DNA from: Denitratimonas yunnanensis (SeqCode)
GTDB taxonomy: Bacteria > Pseudomonadota > Gammaproteobacteria > Xanthomonadales > Xanthomonadaceae
Direction of reading: 5' to 3'
Length of the DNA: 64,000 nt
Assembly: GCA_026410415.1 (NCBI GenBank)
Contig: JAPMLR010000006.1
Location: 2,135 to 66,134, forward strand
Position numbers and translations under genes: made by a program. This document shows positions 28,008 through 39,845 of the stretch, piece by piece; within the stretch, counting starts at the first letter, position 1; each line of letters starts with the position of its first letter. The notes beneath the pieces are model-generated. The model was not told the DNA's origin, made no database searches, and saw only the letters and a program-made list of their open reading frames with translations.

Positions 28008-28799
28008 TCAGCGTGGCAGGGCCCCGAGCGTTTCCAGCGCACGTCGGGTGATCGCAAGGCGCTTGGGCGTGTCATCCGGCGTCGCCATGTCAATGTTGAG
28101 TGCGAAGAACCAGCGCGCCCCGGCACGCTCCACCCAGCCGACATGCCAACCGATGTCCGGCGCGTTGTCGCGACTTGCCCATCCGGTCTTGGCGTGAATC
28201 GCGTGATCTGTACCGTCCTCCATCAAGGCGATCCGGCGCACTGCTTCCTGCACCTCCGGGCGGAATGGCAGCGTGCCGGCAGCGAGCGAGCGCACAAACG
28301 CGATCTGTTGTTCGGCAGTGATCCGGAGCGCGCCGCCGCGAAGCCAGAACTGGTCGATCCCGCCGCCGGACTCGGCGTTCCCGTAACCGACACGTTGCAG
28401 CCATGCATCCATGCAGGTCTGTCCGACCCGCCGCGCCACTTCCTGGTTGAGCCACACCACCGAATACCGCATGCCACTGGCGAGCGAGTGATCGCGATTC
28501 CAGATCGGCAACCACCGTGTCTCGCCATCCCAGCGCAACACGTCGTGCTCGTCGGCCAGCACGCCCGTTTCCAGCGCCACCAGTGCATTGAACAGCTTGA
28601 ACGTGGACGCGGGAGAATAAGCGACATGCGCACGCTCGGCGTTGTGCACCAGCCACGCATCGTCGCGTTCGGCATGAACCAGAAGCGTGCCTGTCACGCC
28701 GGCCTCCCTGAAAAAGTCCGCCCAATCCGCACGTGCTTGCCACTCGGCACGAACCGGCGAAACCATCATCGCCAGCAACAGAACAATCCAACGTTTCAT
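28008..28799 (-). CDS. Class D (OXA-type) beta-lactamase
   Basis: The 263-residue precursor has a signal peptide (MKRWIVLLLAMMVSPVRA, cleavage before EWQAR). The class D motifs are in order: STFK with Ser65 and Lys68, SVV (SxV) in RYSVVWLNQ, YGN near residue 150, and KTG in HAKTGWASRDN. It hydrolyses penicillins through a serine acyl-enzyme, with Lys68 expected to be carboxylated. AAGGAA precedes ATG 28799. Chromosomal context without mobile elements points to an intrinsic enzyme. Spectrum cannot be told. Divergent from the MHS transporter gene. Confidence 0.92.
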   Translation of the reverse strand: MKRWIVLLLAMMVSPVRAEWQARADWADFFREAGVTGTLLVHAERDDAWLVHNAERAHVAYSPASTFKLFNALVALETGVLADEHDVLRWDGETRWLPIWNRDHSLASGMRYSVVWLNQEVARRVGQTCMDAWLQRVGYGNAESGGGIDQFWLRGGALRITAEQQIAFVRSLAAGTLPFRPEVQEAVRRIALMEDGTDHAIHAKTGWASRDNAPDIGWHVGWVERAGARWFFALNIDMATPDDTPKRLAITRRALETLGALPR

Positions 28800-29033
28800 C
28801 GGTGTTTCCTTCTCGGCAGGGGCACGCAGATTTTCACAGCCACATGGCGTTTTCCGGGCGCAATCGGGCCGGCGGAACCATCGCCCGCCACCGCACCGAT
28901 ACCGGAGCGACCGACGGAAACGGAGCGGATTGGACCGTGTCATGGCACGGGGGATCGGACATGTCGCATGCCCCACCGGCTCCGACGTTCTGACAGAATC
29001 GCCGAACCCCGGCCATCGCATGAACCGCACTGC

Positions 29034-30308
29034 ATGAGCAGCCTCGTCCCACCCCGCAACTCGGCCAGACGCGTCCTGTTTGCCAGCCTCATCGGCACCA
29101 CGATCGAGTTTTTCGATTTCTACATCTACGCGACGGCCGCGGTGCTGGTGTTCCCGGCGCTGTTCTTCCCGGATTCCGATCCCACCACGGCCACGCTCCA
29201 ATCACTTGCCACGTTCGCACTGGCATTTTTTGCCCGCCCGGTCGGCTCGGCGGTGTTCGGGCATTTCGGTGACCGCGTCGGTCGCAAGGCCACGCTGGTG
29301 GCGGCCCTGCTGACCATGGGCATCTCGACCGTGTTGATCGGCTTCCTGCCGACGTACGCCAGCATCGGTGTCGCGGCCCCGGCACTGCTTGCGTTGTGCC
29401 GATTCGGCCAGGGGCTCGGGCTGGGTGGTGAATGGGGTGGCGCAGTGTTGCTGGCCACCGAGAATGCCCCGCCCGGCAAGCAGGCGTGGTACGGCATGTT
29501 CCCGCAGCTTGGCGCGCCACTCGGCTTCCTGCTGTCCACCGGCAGCTTTCTGCTGCTCGCACGGACTCTGGACGAAGCCTCGTTCTTCGCCTGGGGTTGG
29601 CGCGCCCCCTTCATTGCCAGTGCCGCACTGGTGTTCGTCGGGTTGTGGGTCCGGCTGCGCATCGAGGAAACCCCGGATTTCAGGAAGACGCTGGCGTCCG
29701 GCTCGCGCGTGCGCCTGCCGATGGCCACCGTCATCACCCGGCATCCCCGCACGCTGATCGCCGGCACGCTCGGCGCGGTGGCGACATTCGTGCTTTTTTA
29801 CCTGATGACGGTGTTCACCCTGAGCTGGGGCACCAGTCGTCTCGGATACTCCCGCGAAGCGTTCCTGCTGCTCCAGATGATCGGCGTGTTGTTTTTCGCT
29901 GCCGCGATTCCGGTATCCGCGATACTCGCCGACCGCCATGGCCGGCGCCGCACACTGGTCTGGGCAAGTGCCGCCATCGGGCTGTTCGGTCTGGTGTTCG
30001 CGCCGTTGTTTTCCAGCGGAAGCATGCTGGGCACCGTGGGCTTCCTGTCCCTGGGACTGGTGCTGATGGGATTCACCTACGGCCCGCTCGGCGCCGCACT
30101 GGCGGAACTGTTTCCGACCGAAGTCCGCTACACCGGCGCGTCGCTGACGTTCAATCTCGCGGGCATTCTCGGTGCTTCGCTGGCACCGTACATCGCCACC
30201 TGGCTGGCGACGAATCATGGTCTGGAATCGGTGGGACACTACCTCACCGCCGCTGCGGTGATCACGCTATTGGCGCTGCTGGCCGTTGGGAAGCCGGTGC
30301 CCCGATAG
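29034..30308 (+). CDS. MFS transporter, metabolite:H+ symporter (MHS) family
   Basis: The 424-residue protein has about 12 membrane segments. The MHS signature is present: [16 protein letters not shown] at the start, [24 protein letters not shown] in loop 2-3, and [24 protein letters not shown] in helix 4-5, with [22 protein letters not shown] near the C-terminus. This group (ProP, ShiA, KgtP-like) imports organic acids, osmolytes or aromatic acids by proton symport. Substrate not known. ATG 29034 is preferred; the upstream open frame is the shadow of the beta-lactamase gene. Confidence 0.92.
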   Translation: MSSLVPPRNSARRVLFASLIGTTIEFFDFYIYATAAVLVFPALFFPDSDPTTATLQSLATFALAFFARPVGSAVFGHFGDRVGRKATLVAALLTMGISTVLIGFLPTYASIGVAAPALLALCRFGQGLGLGGEWGGAVLLATENAPPGKQAWYGMFPQLGAPLGFLLSTGSFLLLARTLDEASFFAWGWRAPFIASAALVFVGLWVRLRIEETPDFRKTLASGSRVRLPMATVITRHPRTLIAGTLGAVATFVLFYLMTVFTLSWGTSRLGYSREAFLLLQMIGVLFFAAAIPVSAILADRHGRRRTLVWASAAIGLFGLVFAPLFSSGSMLGTVGFLSLGLVLMGFTYGPLGAALAELFPTEVRYTGASLTFNLAGILGASLAPYIATWLATNHGLESVGHYLTAAAVITLLALLAVGKPVPR

Positions 30309-30324
30309 GTTAGTCTTTACCCCG

Positions 30325-31308
30325 ATGAACGCCCCAATCCAGCGCGACTTCGCGCTTTCTCCCGAGGACAACGATCGATTGGCCAGTCTCTGCGGGCCAT
30401 TCGACCAGCACCTGCGCCAGATCGAACTTCGGCTCGGCGTGGAAATCGGCAACCGTGCCTTCGTATTCCGGGTCATCGGTGATCCGGATGCCACGCGCGT
30501 GGCCGAACGCACCATTCTTTCGCTTTACGATCAAGCCAGGAACACCACGCTGGAAGCCCACGATGTGCACTTGGCACTGCAGGAATCCGGCGCTGAACGC
30601 ATCGAGCAGCAGGCGGAATCAGACGCCGCAGCATCGGTGCAGAACGTCGCGATCAAGGTCAAGCGCGGCACGATCCGCGGCCGGGGCCCGAACCAGTCCC
30701 GCTACCTGCACGCCATCGCCACGCACGACATCAATTTCGGCATCGGCCCGGCCGGCACCGGCAAGACCTTCCTGGCCGTGGCGAGCGCGGTGGAAGCACT
30801 GAATGAATCCCGGGTGCAACGCCTCATCCTGGTGCGTCCAGCCGTGGAAGCGGGCGAGAAACTCGGATTCCTGCCAGGCGATCTGACCCAGAAAGTGGAT
30901 CCGTATCTGCGCCCGCTGTACGACGCACTGTATGAAATGCTCGGCGTGGACAAGGTCATGAGGCTGATGGAGCGCAACGTGATCGAAGTCGCGCCGCTGG
31001 CCTACATGCGCGGACGCACGCTCAACGACGCCTGGGTGATTCTGGACGAAGCCCAGAACACCACGATCGAGCAGATGAAGATGTTCCTCACCCGCATCGG
31101 CTTCGGTTCGACCGCCGTCGTGACCGGCGACCTCACCCAGACCGACCTGCCGAAATCGCAGAAATCCGGCCTGCGCGATGCGATCGAGGTGCTGCGCGCG
31201 GTGGACGGCATCAGCTTCACTTTCTTCACCGCGCACGACGTGGTGCGCCACCCGCTGGTGGCGCGCATTGTTCGGGCGTACGAAGCACGCGACGGGGGCA
31301 ACGAATGA
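30325..31308 (+). CDS. ybeZ: PhoH-like ATPase (YbeZ)
   Basis: The 327-residue protein starts [11 protein letters not shown]. The PhoH domain has Walker [30 protein letters not shown], Walker [12 protein letters not shown] and [24 protein letters not shown]. An N-terminal KH-like region precedes it. The protein works with YbeY in rRNA maturation; ybeY follows with an ATGA overlap. ATG 30325 chosen because it is 16 bp past the MFS stop. Confidence 0.95.
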   Translation: MNAPIQRDFALSPEDNDRLASLCGPFDQHLRQIELRLGVEIGNRAFVFRVIGDPDATRVAERTILSLYDQARNTTLEAHDVHLALQESGAERIEQQAESDAAASVQNVAIKVKRGTIRGRGPNQSRYLHAIATHDINFGIGPAGTGKTFLAVASAVEALNESRVQRLILVRPAVEAGEKLGFLPGDLTQKVDPYLRPLYDALYEMLGVDKVMRLMERNVIEVAPLAYMRGRTLNDAWVILDEAQNTTIEQMKMFLTRIGFGSTAVVTGDLTQTDLPKSQKSGLRDAIEVLRAVDGISFTFFTAHDVVRHPLVARIVRAYEARDGGNE

Positions 31309-31778
31309 CGCGCGCGCGGCCTTCGCTGGAGCTGGATCTGGGCGTCAGTTATGCCCTCTCCCGGCGCGGCCTTCCGGCCAGCAGTTCGTTCCGCCGCTGG
31401 GTAACAGCCGCCTTGCAGGACCGGGTGAAGCGCGCCGACCTGGCATTGCGCATCGTCGACGAGCGCGAAGGCCTGGCCCTCAACCGGCATTACCGCGGCA
31501 AGGACTACGCCACCAACGTGCTGAGTTTTCCCGCCGACCTGCCCGAAGGCGTGCAGTTGCCGGTGCTCGGCGACATCGTGCTCTGCGCCCCGGTCGTGGC
31601 ACGCGAGGCGCACGAACAAGGCAAACGCCTGCATCATCATTACGCTCACCTGACCGTGCACGGCGTGTTGCATTTGCTCGGCTTCGACCACGAAGACGAA
31701 CGCGAGGCCGAGGCGATGGAGTTTCTCGAACGCCAGATCCTCGCTGGCCTCGACATCGACGACCCGTACCGCGAGTGA
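31305..31778 (+). CDS. ybeY: Endoribonuclease YbeY
   Basis: Metal-dependent RNase for 16S rRNA 3' end maturation and ribosome quality control. The 157-residue protein carries the zinc triad [11 protein letters not shown] and the YATNVLSFP motif. ATGA overlap with the PhoH-like gene; corC follows after 78 bp. Confidence 0.96.
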   Translation: MTRARPSLELDLGVSYALSRRGLPASSSFRRWVTAALQDRVKRADLALRIVDEREGLALNRHYRGKDYATNVLSFPADLPEGVQLPVLGDIVLCAPVVAREAHEQGKRLHHHYAHLTVHGVLHLLGFDHEDEREAEAMEFLERQILAGLDIDDPYRE

Positions 31779-31856
31779 GTCCGCCAGTTCATGCCTGGGG
31801 ACGATTTGAGCTAGACTCGTGCGCCCCCTGCGCTACCGGCCATTGCCGATTCCACG

Positions 31857-32708
31857 ATGTCCGAGGAACCAAGTAGTAGTAGCGGCTCGTCTCCCAGATC
31901 CTGGCTCGAACGCATAGGCCAGGCACTCTCGAACGAGCCGCGCAACCGTGAGGAACTGCTCGAAGAGCTGCGTTCCGCCCAGGCCAACGGCCTGCTGACC
32001 GCCGACACGCTGGCGATGATGGAAGGTGCAATCACCGTTTCCGAACAAAGCGTCGGGGATGTGATGGTGCCGCGGGCCCAAGTGGTATCCATTGATGTCG
32101 ATTCCCCGTATCTGGATGTGGTCCGGACCGCGGTCGAGTCCGGCCATTCGCGCTTTCCGGTGCATGGCGAGGACCGCGACGAAATCCTCGGCATCCTGCT
32201 GGCCAAGGACCTGTTGCGTGCGCTGGTGGATGGCCGCCATCCCGAAACCATCCGCGAACTGCTGCGTCCGGCCGTCCTGATTCCCGAGTCCAAGCGCCTC
32301 AACGTGCTGCTGAAGGAGTTCCGCCTGTCGCGCAACCACATGGCGATCGTGGTGGACGAATACGGTGGCGTCGCCGGCCTGGTCACCATCGAAGACGTGC
32401 TCGAACAGATCGTCGGCGAGATCGACGACGAATACGACGATGCGCCTGGCGACACCTTGATCCAGGCACAGGCCGACGGCCGCTACGTCATCGACGCACT
32501 CACCCCGATCGACGATTTCAACCAGCGTTTCGGCGCCCATTTCGACGACAGCGAATACGACACGCTGGGCGGCATGCTGGCCGCAGCGATCGGGCACCTG
32601 CCCGAAACGGGCGAGGAAATCAGCATCGGTCGTTTCGATTTCCGCATCGCGCGCGCCGACGCCCGGCGCGTGCACGCGCTCCACGTGATCGTGCGAGGCG
32701 ATGCTTAG
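31857..32708 (+). CDS. corC: CorC-like CBS-domain ion transport protein
   Basis: The 283-residue soluble protein has a short acidic N-terminus, two CBS domains (about 65-185, with VMVPRAQVVSID and MAIVVDEYGGVAGLVTIEDVLEQIVGEI) and a C-terminal transporter-associated domain (about 200-280). It lacks the DUF21 membrane part, as in CorC of E. coli; the role is magnesium/cobalt homeostasis. Conserved ybeZ-ybeY-corC order; lnt usually follows, but here a DUF4105 gene follows with an 8-bp overlap. Confidence 0.93.
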   Translation: MSEEPSSSSGSSPRSWLERIGQALSNEPRNREELLEELRSAQANGLLTADTLAMMEGAITVSEQSVGDVMVPRAQVVSIDVDSPYLDVVRTAVESGHSRFPVHGEDRDEILGILLAKDLLRALVDGRHPETIRELLRPAVLIPESKRLNVLLKEFRLSRNHMAIVVDEYGGVAGLVTIEDVLEQIVGEIDDEYDDAPGDTLIQAQADGRYVIDALTPIDDFNQRFGAHFDDSEYDTLGGMLAAAIGHLPETGEEISIGRFDFRIARADARRVHALHVIVRGDA

Positions 32709-33930
32709 CCGCGTGCGCGGGGCGTGCGCTGCCGTGCTGTTTTTCGTGCTGACCAGTCTCGCTCTGGCCCAATCGCCAGTGGCCGAGCCGGCGCCGCAGA
32801 TCGGCATCGTCACGATGACTCCGGGTAGCGAATACTGGGCTCGGTTCGGCCACAACGCGATCGTGGTGGATGACCCGTCAAGCGGCGTGCGCCTGTCTTA
32901 CAACTACGGCTACTTCGACTTCGACCAGCCCGGCTTTCTCGCACGCTTCCTGCGCGGACAGATGCGCTACCGGCTCGTGCTGATGCGGCTGGAGGACGAC
33001 CTTCGCGGCTACGCCTCCGATGGGCGCGGCGCATCCGTGCAATGGCTCGACCTTCGGCCCGAGCAGGCCCATGCGCTGAGTGATTTCCTGGCCTGGAACG
33101 CACTGCCGGAGAATGCCGAGTACCGCTACGACTATTTCACCGACAACTGCTCCACACGCGTGCGTGATGCACTGGATCGAGCGCTCGATGGCGCGTTGTC
33201 GCGGCAGATGTCGGGGCGCTCGCACGGGCTGACGTACCGCGTCGAGTCACTGCGACTGGGTGCGGATGTGCCGTGGCTTCTTCTGGGCATGCACGCAGGC
33301 CTGGGGCCTGCGGCAGATCGCCCGTTGTCGATCTGGGACGAGGCCTTCGTGCCGCAGCGCCTGGCCGATGCACTCGACCGCGCCACCAACAGCGACGGCC
33401 AGCCGCTGGTGCGCGCGCGCCAGAACCTGCTGCCCGACCGCCTCGCTCTCGAGCGTGCGACTGCATCGAATCTGCGCTGGCCCTTCGCGCTTACCGGACT
33501 GGGTGCCGCGCTCTTTTTGGCGTGGTCCCTGCGCGAACGCGCCGGACGTCTCCAGCGACTCGGCGGCGCCTTGCTCGCCGGAGGCCTCCTCGCACTGTGC
33601 GGATTGGGTGGCATGTGCCTGATCGCGCTGTGGGCGTTGACCGAGCACGTGGCGGCCTACGGCAACGAGAATCTGCTGTTGTTCAATCCGCTATGCCTCC
33701 TGCTGCTGGGTGCACTGCCGGCACTGGCCCGTGGCACGACGCCACACCCGTGGCTGCGCCATCTGGGGATGATCGTGGCAACCTGCGCCGTTTTCGCGCT
33801 GTTCCTGCGATTCCTACCGTTTCGGATCCAGAACAACGGCGACTTCATCGTGCTGCTCGGACCGATCCATGTCGCGCTGGCGTGGCGGATGTCGCGCCAG
33901 GCCCGCACGCCCTGGCAACCCCGCAATTGA
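32701..33930 (+). CDS. DUF4105 (Lnb N-terminal-like) membrane protein
   Basis: The 409-residue protein has a signal peptide (VLFFVLTSLALA), then a periplasmic DUF4105 domain (about 33-230) with EYWARFGHNAIVV and the Cys-containing YDYFTDNCSTRVRDALD. Four or more membrane helices follow (about 262-280, 290-320, 330-345, 360-380). The domain is related to the N-terminal domain of lacto-N-biosidase LnbX and to Cys/His hydrolases; function in proteobacteria is not settled. It overlaps corC by 8 bp, replacing the usual lnt. Confidence 0.85.
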   Translation: MLSRVRGACAAVLFFVLTSLALAQSPVAEPAPQIGIVTMTPGSEYWARFGHNAIVVDDPSSGVRLSYNYGYFDFDQPGFLARFLRGQMRYRLVLMRLEDDLRGYASDGRGASVQWLDLRPEQAHALSDFLAWNALPENAEYRYDYFTDNCSTRVRDALDRALDGALSRQMSGRSHGLTYRVESLRLGADVPWLLLGMHAGLGPAADRPLSIWDEAFVPQRLADALDRATNSDGQPLVRARQNLLPDRLALERATASNLRWPFALTGLGAALFLAWSLRERAGRLQRLGGALLAGGLLALCGLGGMCLIALWALTEHVAAYGNENLLLFNPLCLLLLGALPALARGTTPHPWLRHLGMIVATCAVFALFLRFLPFRIQNNGDFIVLLGPIHVALAWRMSRQARTPWQPRN

Positions 33931-34125
33931 AGGGGTTGCAGCAGCGGCCAACTGCTGCAGTATCACCCCCATCTGAGTGTTTTTCCCGCAGGGGGAGTCG
34001 TTCCGGCGGCGTCGCAACGACGTCGTCGGAACCGTTTTTTGCCGCAGCCGGCCGAGCTTCGGCGAAAAACCCGACCAATCTGAACCAAGCCTTCAGTCTA
34101 ATACTCGGAAGCACGAGGCTCGAGC

Positions 34126-34131
34126 TATAAT
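34126..34131 (+). promoter_or_regulatory. Probable -10 box of the sucAB-lpd promoter
   Basis: A perfect TATAAT about 95 bp before the chosen sucA start. No good -35 hexamer lies 16-18 bp upstream. The upstream gap (33931-34125) holds no gene; a hairpin with arms GCAGCAG/CTGCTGC near 33939-33960 has no T-run. If used, it would start transcription near 34138, which argues against an upstream TTG start for sucA. Confidence 0.4.
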
Positions 34132-34224
34132 TTCCAGTTGCCAGCCGGTGTTTCATCGGCGGCCGTTTACTCTCCCGACCTCCCCACTCAAAGCGCCGGC
34201 AACGCCGGCTCCGGCAAGGCCATC

Positions 34225-37062
34225 GTGAGCAGCCTGATCCAGAAATTCCAGCAATCCTCCCCTCTGGCCGGCGGCAACGCCGATTATGTCGAAAGCCGGT
34301 ACGAAGCCTGGCTTGCCGATCCGAATGCGGTATCGCCGGAATGGCGCACCTACTTTGAGACGTTCAAGGGCCGCGAGGCCGGCGACGTACCTCATTCGGC
34401 GGCCATCGAGCGTATCGCTCTGGCCGCACAAATTGCTCCCCGGCTCGGCCCCAGCTCGGTCGTCAGCGATGGCTACTCGGAAAGTCAGGGCGGCGTCCGC
34501 AAACTGGTCACGGCCTACCGTTCCCGTGGCCATCTCGCCGCAAACCTGGACCCGCTGGGCATGGTTCCCGCTCCCGATGCGCCGGATCTGGACCTCCCGT
34601 TCCATGGCCTTTCCCAGGCCGATCTGGACGTGGAATTCACCACGGGCACGTTCTTCGGCCCGGAGCGCATGCCTCTGCGCGCCCTGCTTTCGGCGCTGCG
34701 GTCAACCTACAGCAGCTCCATCGGCGCGGAGTTCATGCACATCTCCGATGCGACGCAGCGCCAGTGGATCTACAAACGTATCGAACAGGCCGGCGGCAAG
34801 TTCGACCTCGGCCCGCAACAGCGCATCCGGTTGCTCGAGCGCCTGACCGCCGCCGAAGGGCTGGAGCGCTACCTTCACACCAAGTACGTCGGCCAGAAGC
34901 GTTTTTCGCTGGAAGGTGGCGACAGCCTGATTCCGCTGCTGGATGTGCTGGTGCACGAATCCGGCGCCGCCGGTGTCAAGGAACTGGCCATCGGCATGGC
35001 CCATCGCGGCCGCTTGAACGTCCTGGTGAACACGCTGGGCAAATCCCCGGCGAAGTTGTTCGACGAATTCCAGGGCAAGTTCGACCATCCCGATTCGCCC
35101 GACCATTCCGGCGACGTGAAGTACCACATGGGCTTCTCGTCCGATGTGATGACGCCGAGCGGCGCGGTGCATCTGGCGCTGGCGTTCAATCCGTCGCATC
35201 TGGAAATCGTCGATCCGGTGGTCGCCGGTTCGGTGCGGGCCCGACAGGTGCGGCACGAGGACGGCACCCATGAATTGGCGATGCCGATCCTGATCCACGG
35301 CGATGCGGCCTTCGCCGGCCAGGGCGTGGTGATGGAGCTGCTCCAGATGTCGCAGGCACGCGGCTTCAAGGTCGGCGGCACGCTGCATGTCGTGGTCAAC
35401 AATCAGGTCGGCTTCACCACCAGCCGTCCGGACGATGCGCGCTCCACGCTGTATTGCACCGACGTGGCCAAATTCGTCGGCGCGCCGGTATTCCACGTCA
35501 ACGCTGACGACCCCGAGGCGGTCGCCTTCGTTGCCAGGCTCGCCTTCGACTACCGTCGCCAGTTCAAGCGCGACGTCGTGATCGACCTCGTCTGCTACCG
35601 CCGCCATGGCCACAACGAGGCTGATGAGCCGGCCGCGACACAGCCGCTGATGTACCAGAACATCCGCAGCCGCAAGACCACGCGCGAGCTGTATGCCGAC
35701 AAGCTCCAGAGCGCCGGCGTAATCGCTGCCGGCCAGGCCCAGCAGATGGTGCAGGACTACCGCGCCAAGCTCGACAAGGGCGAGGTCACCACCGAACTGG
35801 CGCCGCCGACCGACGGCCTGGTCACGATCGATTGGACACCCTTCCTAGGCGGCTCCATCGCCGACCCGGTTGCCACCGGCGTGCTGCGCAAGGACATCGA
35901 CGCACTGGCATTGGCCATCAACACCGTCCCGGACGATCTCACGCTGCACCCGCGTGTCGCCAAGATTTACGAGGATCGTCTCAAGATGGCCGCAGGCGAG
36001 CTGCCGGGCGACTGGGGCTTTGCCGAGAATCTGGCCTACGCCACCTTGATCAAGGAAGGCTATCGCCTGCGCCTTGTTGGCCAGGATGCGGGCCGCGGCA
36101 CGTTCTTCCATCGCCATGGCGTGTTGCACGACCAGACCAGTGGCCGCACCTACATGCCGCTGAGTCAGCTGGCGAAGCGCGCCGAGGACGTCACCATCAT
36201 CGACTCGCTGCTTTCCGAAGAGGCAGTGATGGCGTTCGAGTACGGTTATTCGACCTCCGACCCCTACACCCTCGGCATCTGGGAAGCCCAGTTCGGCGAT
36301 TTCGCCAACGGTGCGCAGGTGGTGATCGACCAGTTCATCAGTTCCGGTCAATCCAAGTGGGGGCGCCTCTGCGGCTTGTCCCTGTTCCTGCCTCACGGCT
36401 ATGAAGGTCAGGGCCCCGAACACAGCTCGGCACGCCTGGAGCGATTCCTCCAGCTGTGCGCGCTGGCGAACATGCAGGTCGTGGTGCCGACCACCCCGGC
36501 GCAGGCCTTCCACATGATCCGTCGCCAGATGAAGCTGCCGACGCGCGTGCCGCTGGTGGTGATGACGCCCAAGTCGCTGTTGCGCCACAAGCTGGCGGTT
36601 TCCACGCTGGATGAACTGGCGTTGGGCAGCTTCCAGCGCCTGATCCCCGACACCACGGCCGCCGAGCCGTCCAAGGTGAAGCGCGTGGTGCTGTGCTCGG
36701 GCAAGGTTTATTACGACCTGCTCGACGAAGCCGGTAAGCGCGGCATTACCGATGTCGCGCTGGTGCGCGTCGAACAGCTCTATCCGTTCCCGCGAGAAGA
36801 ACTCATCGCCGAGCTCAAGCGCTTCCCCAAGGCCAACGATGTGGTCTGGTGTCAGGAGGAACCGCAGAACCAGGGGGCGTGGTATCAGATCCAGCACCAC
36901 CTGCGTTTCTGCCTGCAGGGCAACCAGAACCTCAGTTATGCCGGACGCACCCGCTCGCCCGCACCGGCGGCGGGGCACTTGGCCACGCACAACGCCGAAC
37001 AGGCGAAACTGGTCGAAGATGCGCTCGTCGCCAAGCTCGGCGACGGCCACGTCGCCGAATAA
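34225..37062 (+). CDS. sucA: 2-oxoglutarate dehydrogenase E1 component
   Basis: Thiamine-diphosphate decarboxylase of the TCA cycle. The 945-residue protein from GTG 34225 matches the usual length and N-terminal helix (SSLIQKFQQSSPLAGGNADYVESRYEAWLADP) that binds E2. Later motifs: MAHRGRLNVL, the ThDP motif beginning GDAAFAGQGVVMELLQMSQ, CYRRHGHNEADEP and SGQSKWGRLCGLSLFLPHG. The open frame extends 29 codons upstream to a TTG, but those residues are atypical. sucB starts 46 bp downstream. Confidence 0.96.
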   Translation: MSSLIQKFQQSSPLAGGNADYVESRYEAWLADPNAVSPEWRTYFETFKGREAGDVPHSAAIERIALAAQIAPRLGPSSVVSDGYSESQGGVRKLVTAYRSRGHLAANLDPLGMVPAPDAPDLDLPFHGLSQADLDVEFTTGTFFGPERMPLRALLSALRSTYSSSIGAEFMHISDATQRQWIYKRIEQAGGKFDLGPQQRIRLLERLTAAEGLERYLHTKYVGQKRFSLEGGDSLIPLLDVLVHESGAAGVKELAIGMAHRGRLNVLVNTLGKSPAKLFDEFQGKFDHPDSPDHSGDVKYHMGFSSDVMTPSGAVHLALAFNPSHLEIVDPVVAGSVRARQVRHEDGTHELAMPILIHGDAAFAGQGVVMELLQMSQARGFKVGGTLHVVVNNQVGFTTSRPDDARSTLYCTDVAKFVGAPVFHVNADDPEAVAFVARLAFDYRRQFKRDVVIDLVCYRRHGHNEADEPAATQPLMYQNIRSRKTTRELYADKLQSAGVIAAGQAQQMVQDYRAKLDKGEVTTELAPPTDGLVTIDWTPFLGGSIADPVATGVLRKDIDALALAINTVPDDLTLHPRVAKIYEDRLKMAAGELPGDWGFAENLAYATLIKEGYRLRLVGQDAGRGTFFHRHGVLHDQTSGRTYMPLSQLAKRAEDVTIIDSLLSEEAVMAFEYGYSTSDPYTLGIWEAQFGDFANGAQVVIDQFISSGQSKWGRLCGLSLFLPHGYEGQGPEHSSARLERFLQLCALANMQVVVPTTPAQAFHMIRRQMKLPTRVPLVVMTPKSLLRHKLAVSTLDELALGSFQRLIPDTTAAEPSKVKRVVLCSGKVYYDLLDEAGKRGITDVALVRVEQLYPFPREELIAELKRFPKANDVVWCQEEPQNQGAWYQIQHHLRFCLQGNQNLSYAGRTRSPAPAAGHLATHNAEQAKLVEDALVAKLGDGHVAE

Positions 37063-37107
37063 GTCATCCTTTCCAAACCCAAACACGCCATCAAAGGACG
37101 CGCTGCC

Positions 37108-38280
37108 ATGTCCATCGAAGTCAAAGTCCCGGTGCTGCCGGAATCGGTCTCCGACGCCACCATCGCCACCTGGCACAAGAAGCCCGGCGATGCGATTTCC
37201 CGCGACGAGAATCTCGTCGATCTGGAAACCGACAAGGTCGTACTGGAAGTGCCCGCTCCGGTGGACGGCGTGCTGAAGGAAATCCGCTTCGAATCCGGTG
37301 CAACCGTCACTTCGGATCAGGTGTTGGCCATCATCGAGGAAGGCGCCGTTGCAGCCGCACCGGCCAAGGCCGAAGCGCCCAAAGCCGCCAAGCCTGACGC
37401 ACCCGCCGCTGCCGCTGCACCGGCCAAGTCCGCCGGGGCGTCGTTGCCGCCCGGCGCGCGTTTCGCAGCCGAGGTGAATCAGGTCAATCCGGCGGATGTC
37501 GCCGGAACCGGTCGTCGTGGCGCGGTGACGAAGGAAGACATCCTCAACCACGTCAAGAACGCCCCCGTCGGCGGCGGTGCCCGTCCCGAAGAGCGCGTGC
37601 CGATGACGCGCATCCGCAAGCGCATTGCCGAACGTCTGATGGAATCGAAGAATTCCATCGCGATGCTGACCTCGTTCAACGAGATCAACCTCGGCAAGGT
37701 GATGCAGCTGCGCAAGGAAATGCAGGAATCGTTCGAGAAGGCCAACGGCATCAAGCTCGGCTTCATGAGCTTCTTCGTGAAGGCCGCAGCCGAAGCACTG
37801 AAGCGCCATCCGGTCGTCAATGCCTCGGTCGATGGCGATGACATCATCTACCACGGCTATGCCGACATCTCGATCGCGGTGTCGACGGAAAAAGGTCTGG
37901 TCACACCGGTGCTTCGCAACGCCGAGCGCATGACCTTCGCCGACGTCGAACGCGGCATTGCCGACTACGCCAAGGCAGCGCGCGAAGGCGGCCTGAAGCT
38001 GGAAGACCTGCAGGGCGGCACCTTCACGATCACCAACGGCGGCACCTTCGGTTCGCTGTTCTCCACGCCGATCGTCAACCCGCCGCAGTCGGCCATCCTC
38101 GGCATGCACGCGATCAAGGAGCGCGCCATCGTCGAGAACGGCCAGGTGATCGCGGCGCCGATGATGTACGTCGCGTTGTCCTATGACCACCGCATCATCG
38201 ATGGAAAGGACGCGGTGCTGTTCCTGGTGGACATCAAGAACCAGCTGGAAAACCCGCACCGCATGCTGCTGGGCCTGTAA
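37108..38280 (+). CDS. sucB: 2-oxoglutarate dehydrogenase E2 (dihydrolipoyl succinyltransferase)
   Basis: The 390-residue protein has one lipoyl domain (about 2-75, lipoyl Lys in [11 protein letters not shown]), an Ala/Pro/Lys linker, an E3-binding domain (about 117-150, with [16 protein letters not shown]) and the catalytic domain with the HxxxDG motif in [13 protein letters not shown]. One lipoyl domain is normal for SucB. Lies between sucA and lpd in one operon. Confidence 0.97.
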   Translation: MSIEVKVPVLPESVSDATIATWHKKPGDAISRDENLVDLETDKVVLEVPAPVDGVLKEIRFESGATVTSDQVLAIIEEGAVAAAPAKAEAPKAAKPDAPAAAAAPAKSAGASLPPGARFAAEVNQVNPADVAGTGRRGAVTKEDILNHVKNAPVGGGARPEERVPMTRIRKRIAERLMESKNSIAMLTSFNEINLGKVMQLRKEMQESFEKANGIKLGFMSFFVKAAAEALKRHPVVNASVDGDDIIYHGYADISIAVSTEKGLVTPVLRNAERMTFADVERGIADYAKAAREGGLKLEDLQGGTFTITNGGTFGSLFSTPIVNPPQSAILGMHAIKERAIVENGQVIAAPMMYVALSYDHRIIDGKDAVLFLVDIKNQLENPHRMLLGL

Positions 38281-39732
<1,452 letters not shown>

Positions 39733-39845
39733 CGCACACTGCAGTTCGCACGGGCACGGCAGCGGACGCCGCCGTGCCCTTCGCTCCGGGCCGCACGGCC
39801 TACCAGGTTGCCCGCCGGGCACCGGACCTTGCAGGGACGACGGAT

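Noticed and set aside
33939..33960. Hairpin GCAGCAG/CTGCTGC after the DUF4105 gene as a terminator
   Set aside because: Short stem and no T-run follows on either strand.
34138..34224. Upstream TTG start for sucA
   Set aside because: The added residues are not found at the start of SucA, and a TATAAT box just upstream would place the transcript start at about that TTG.
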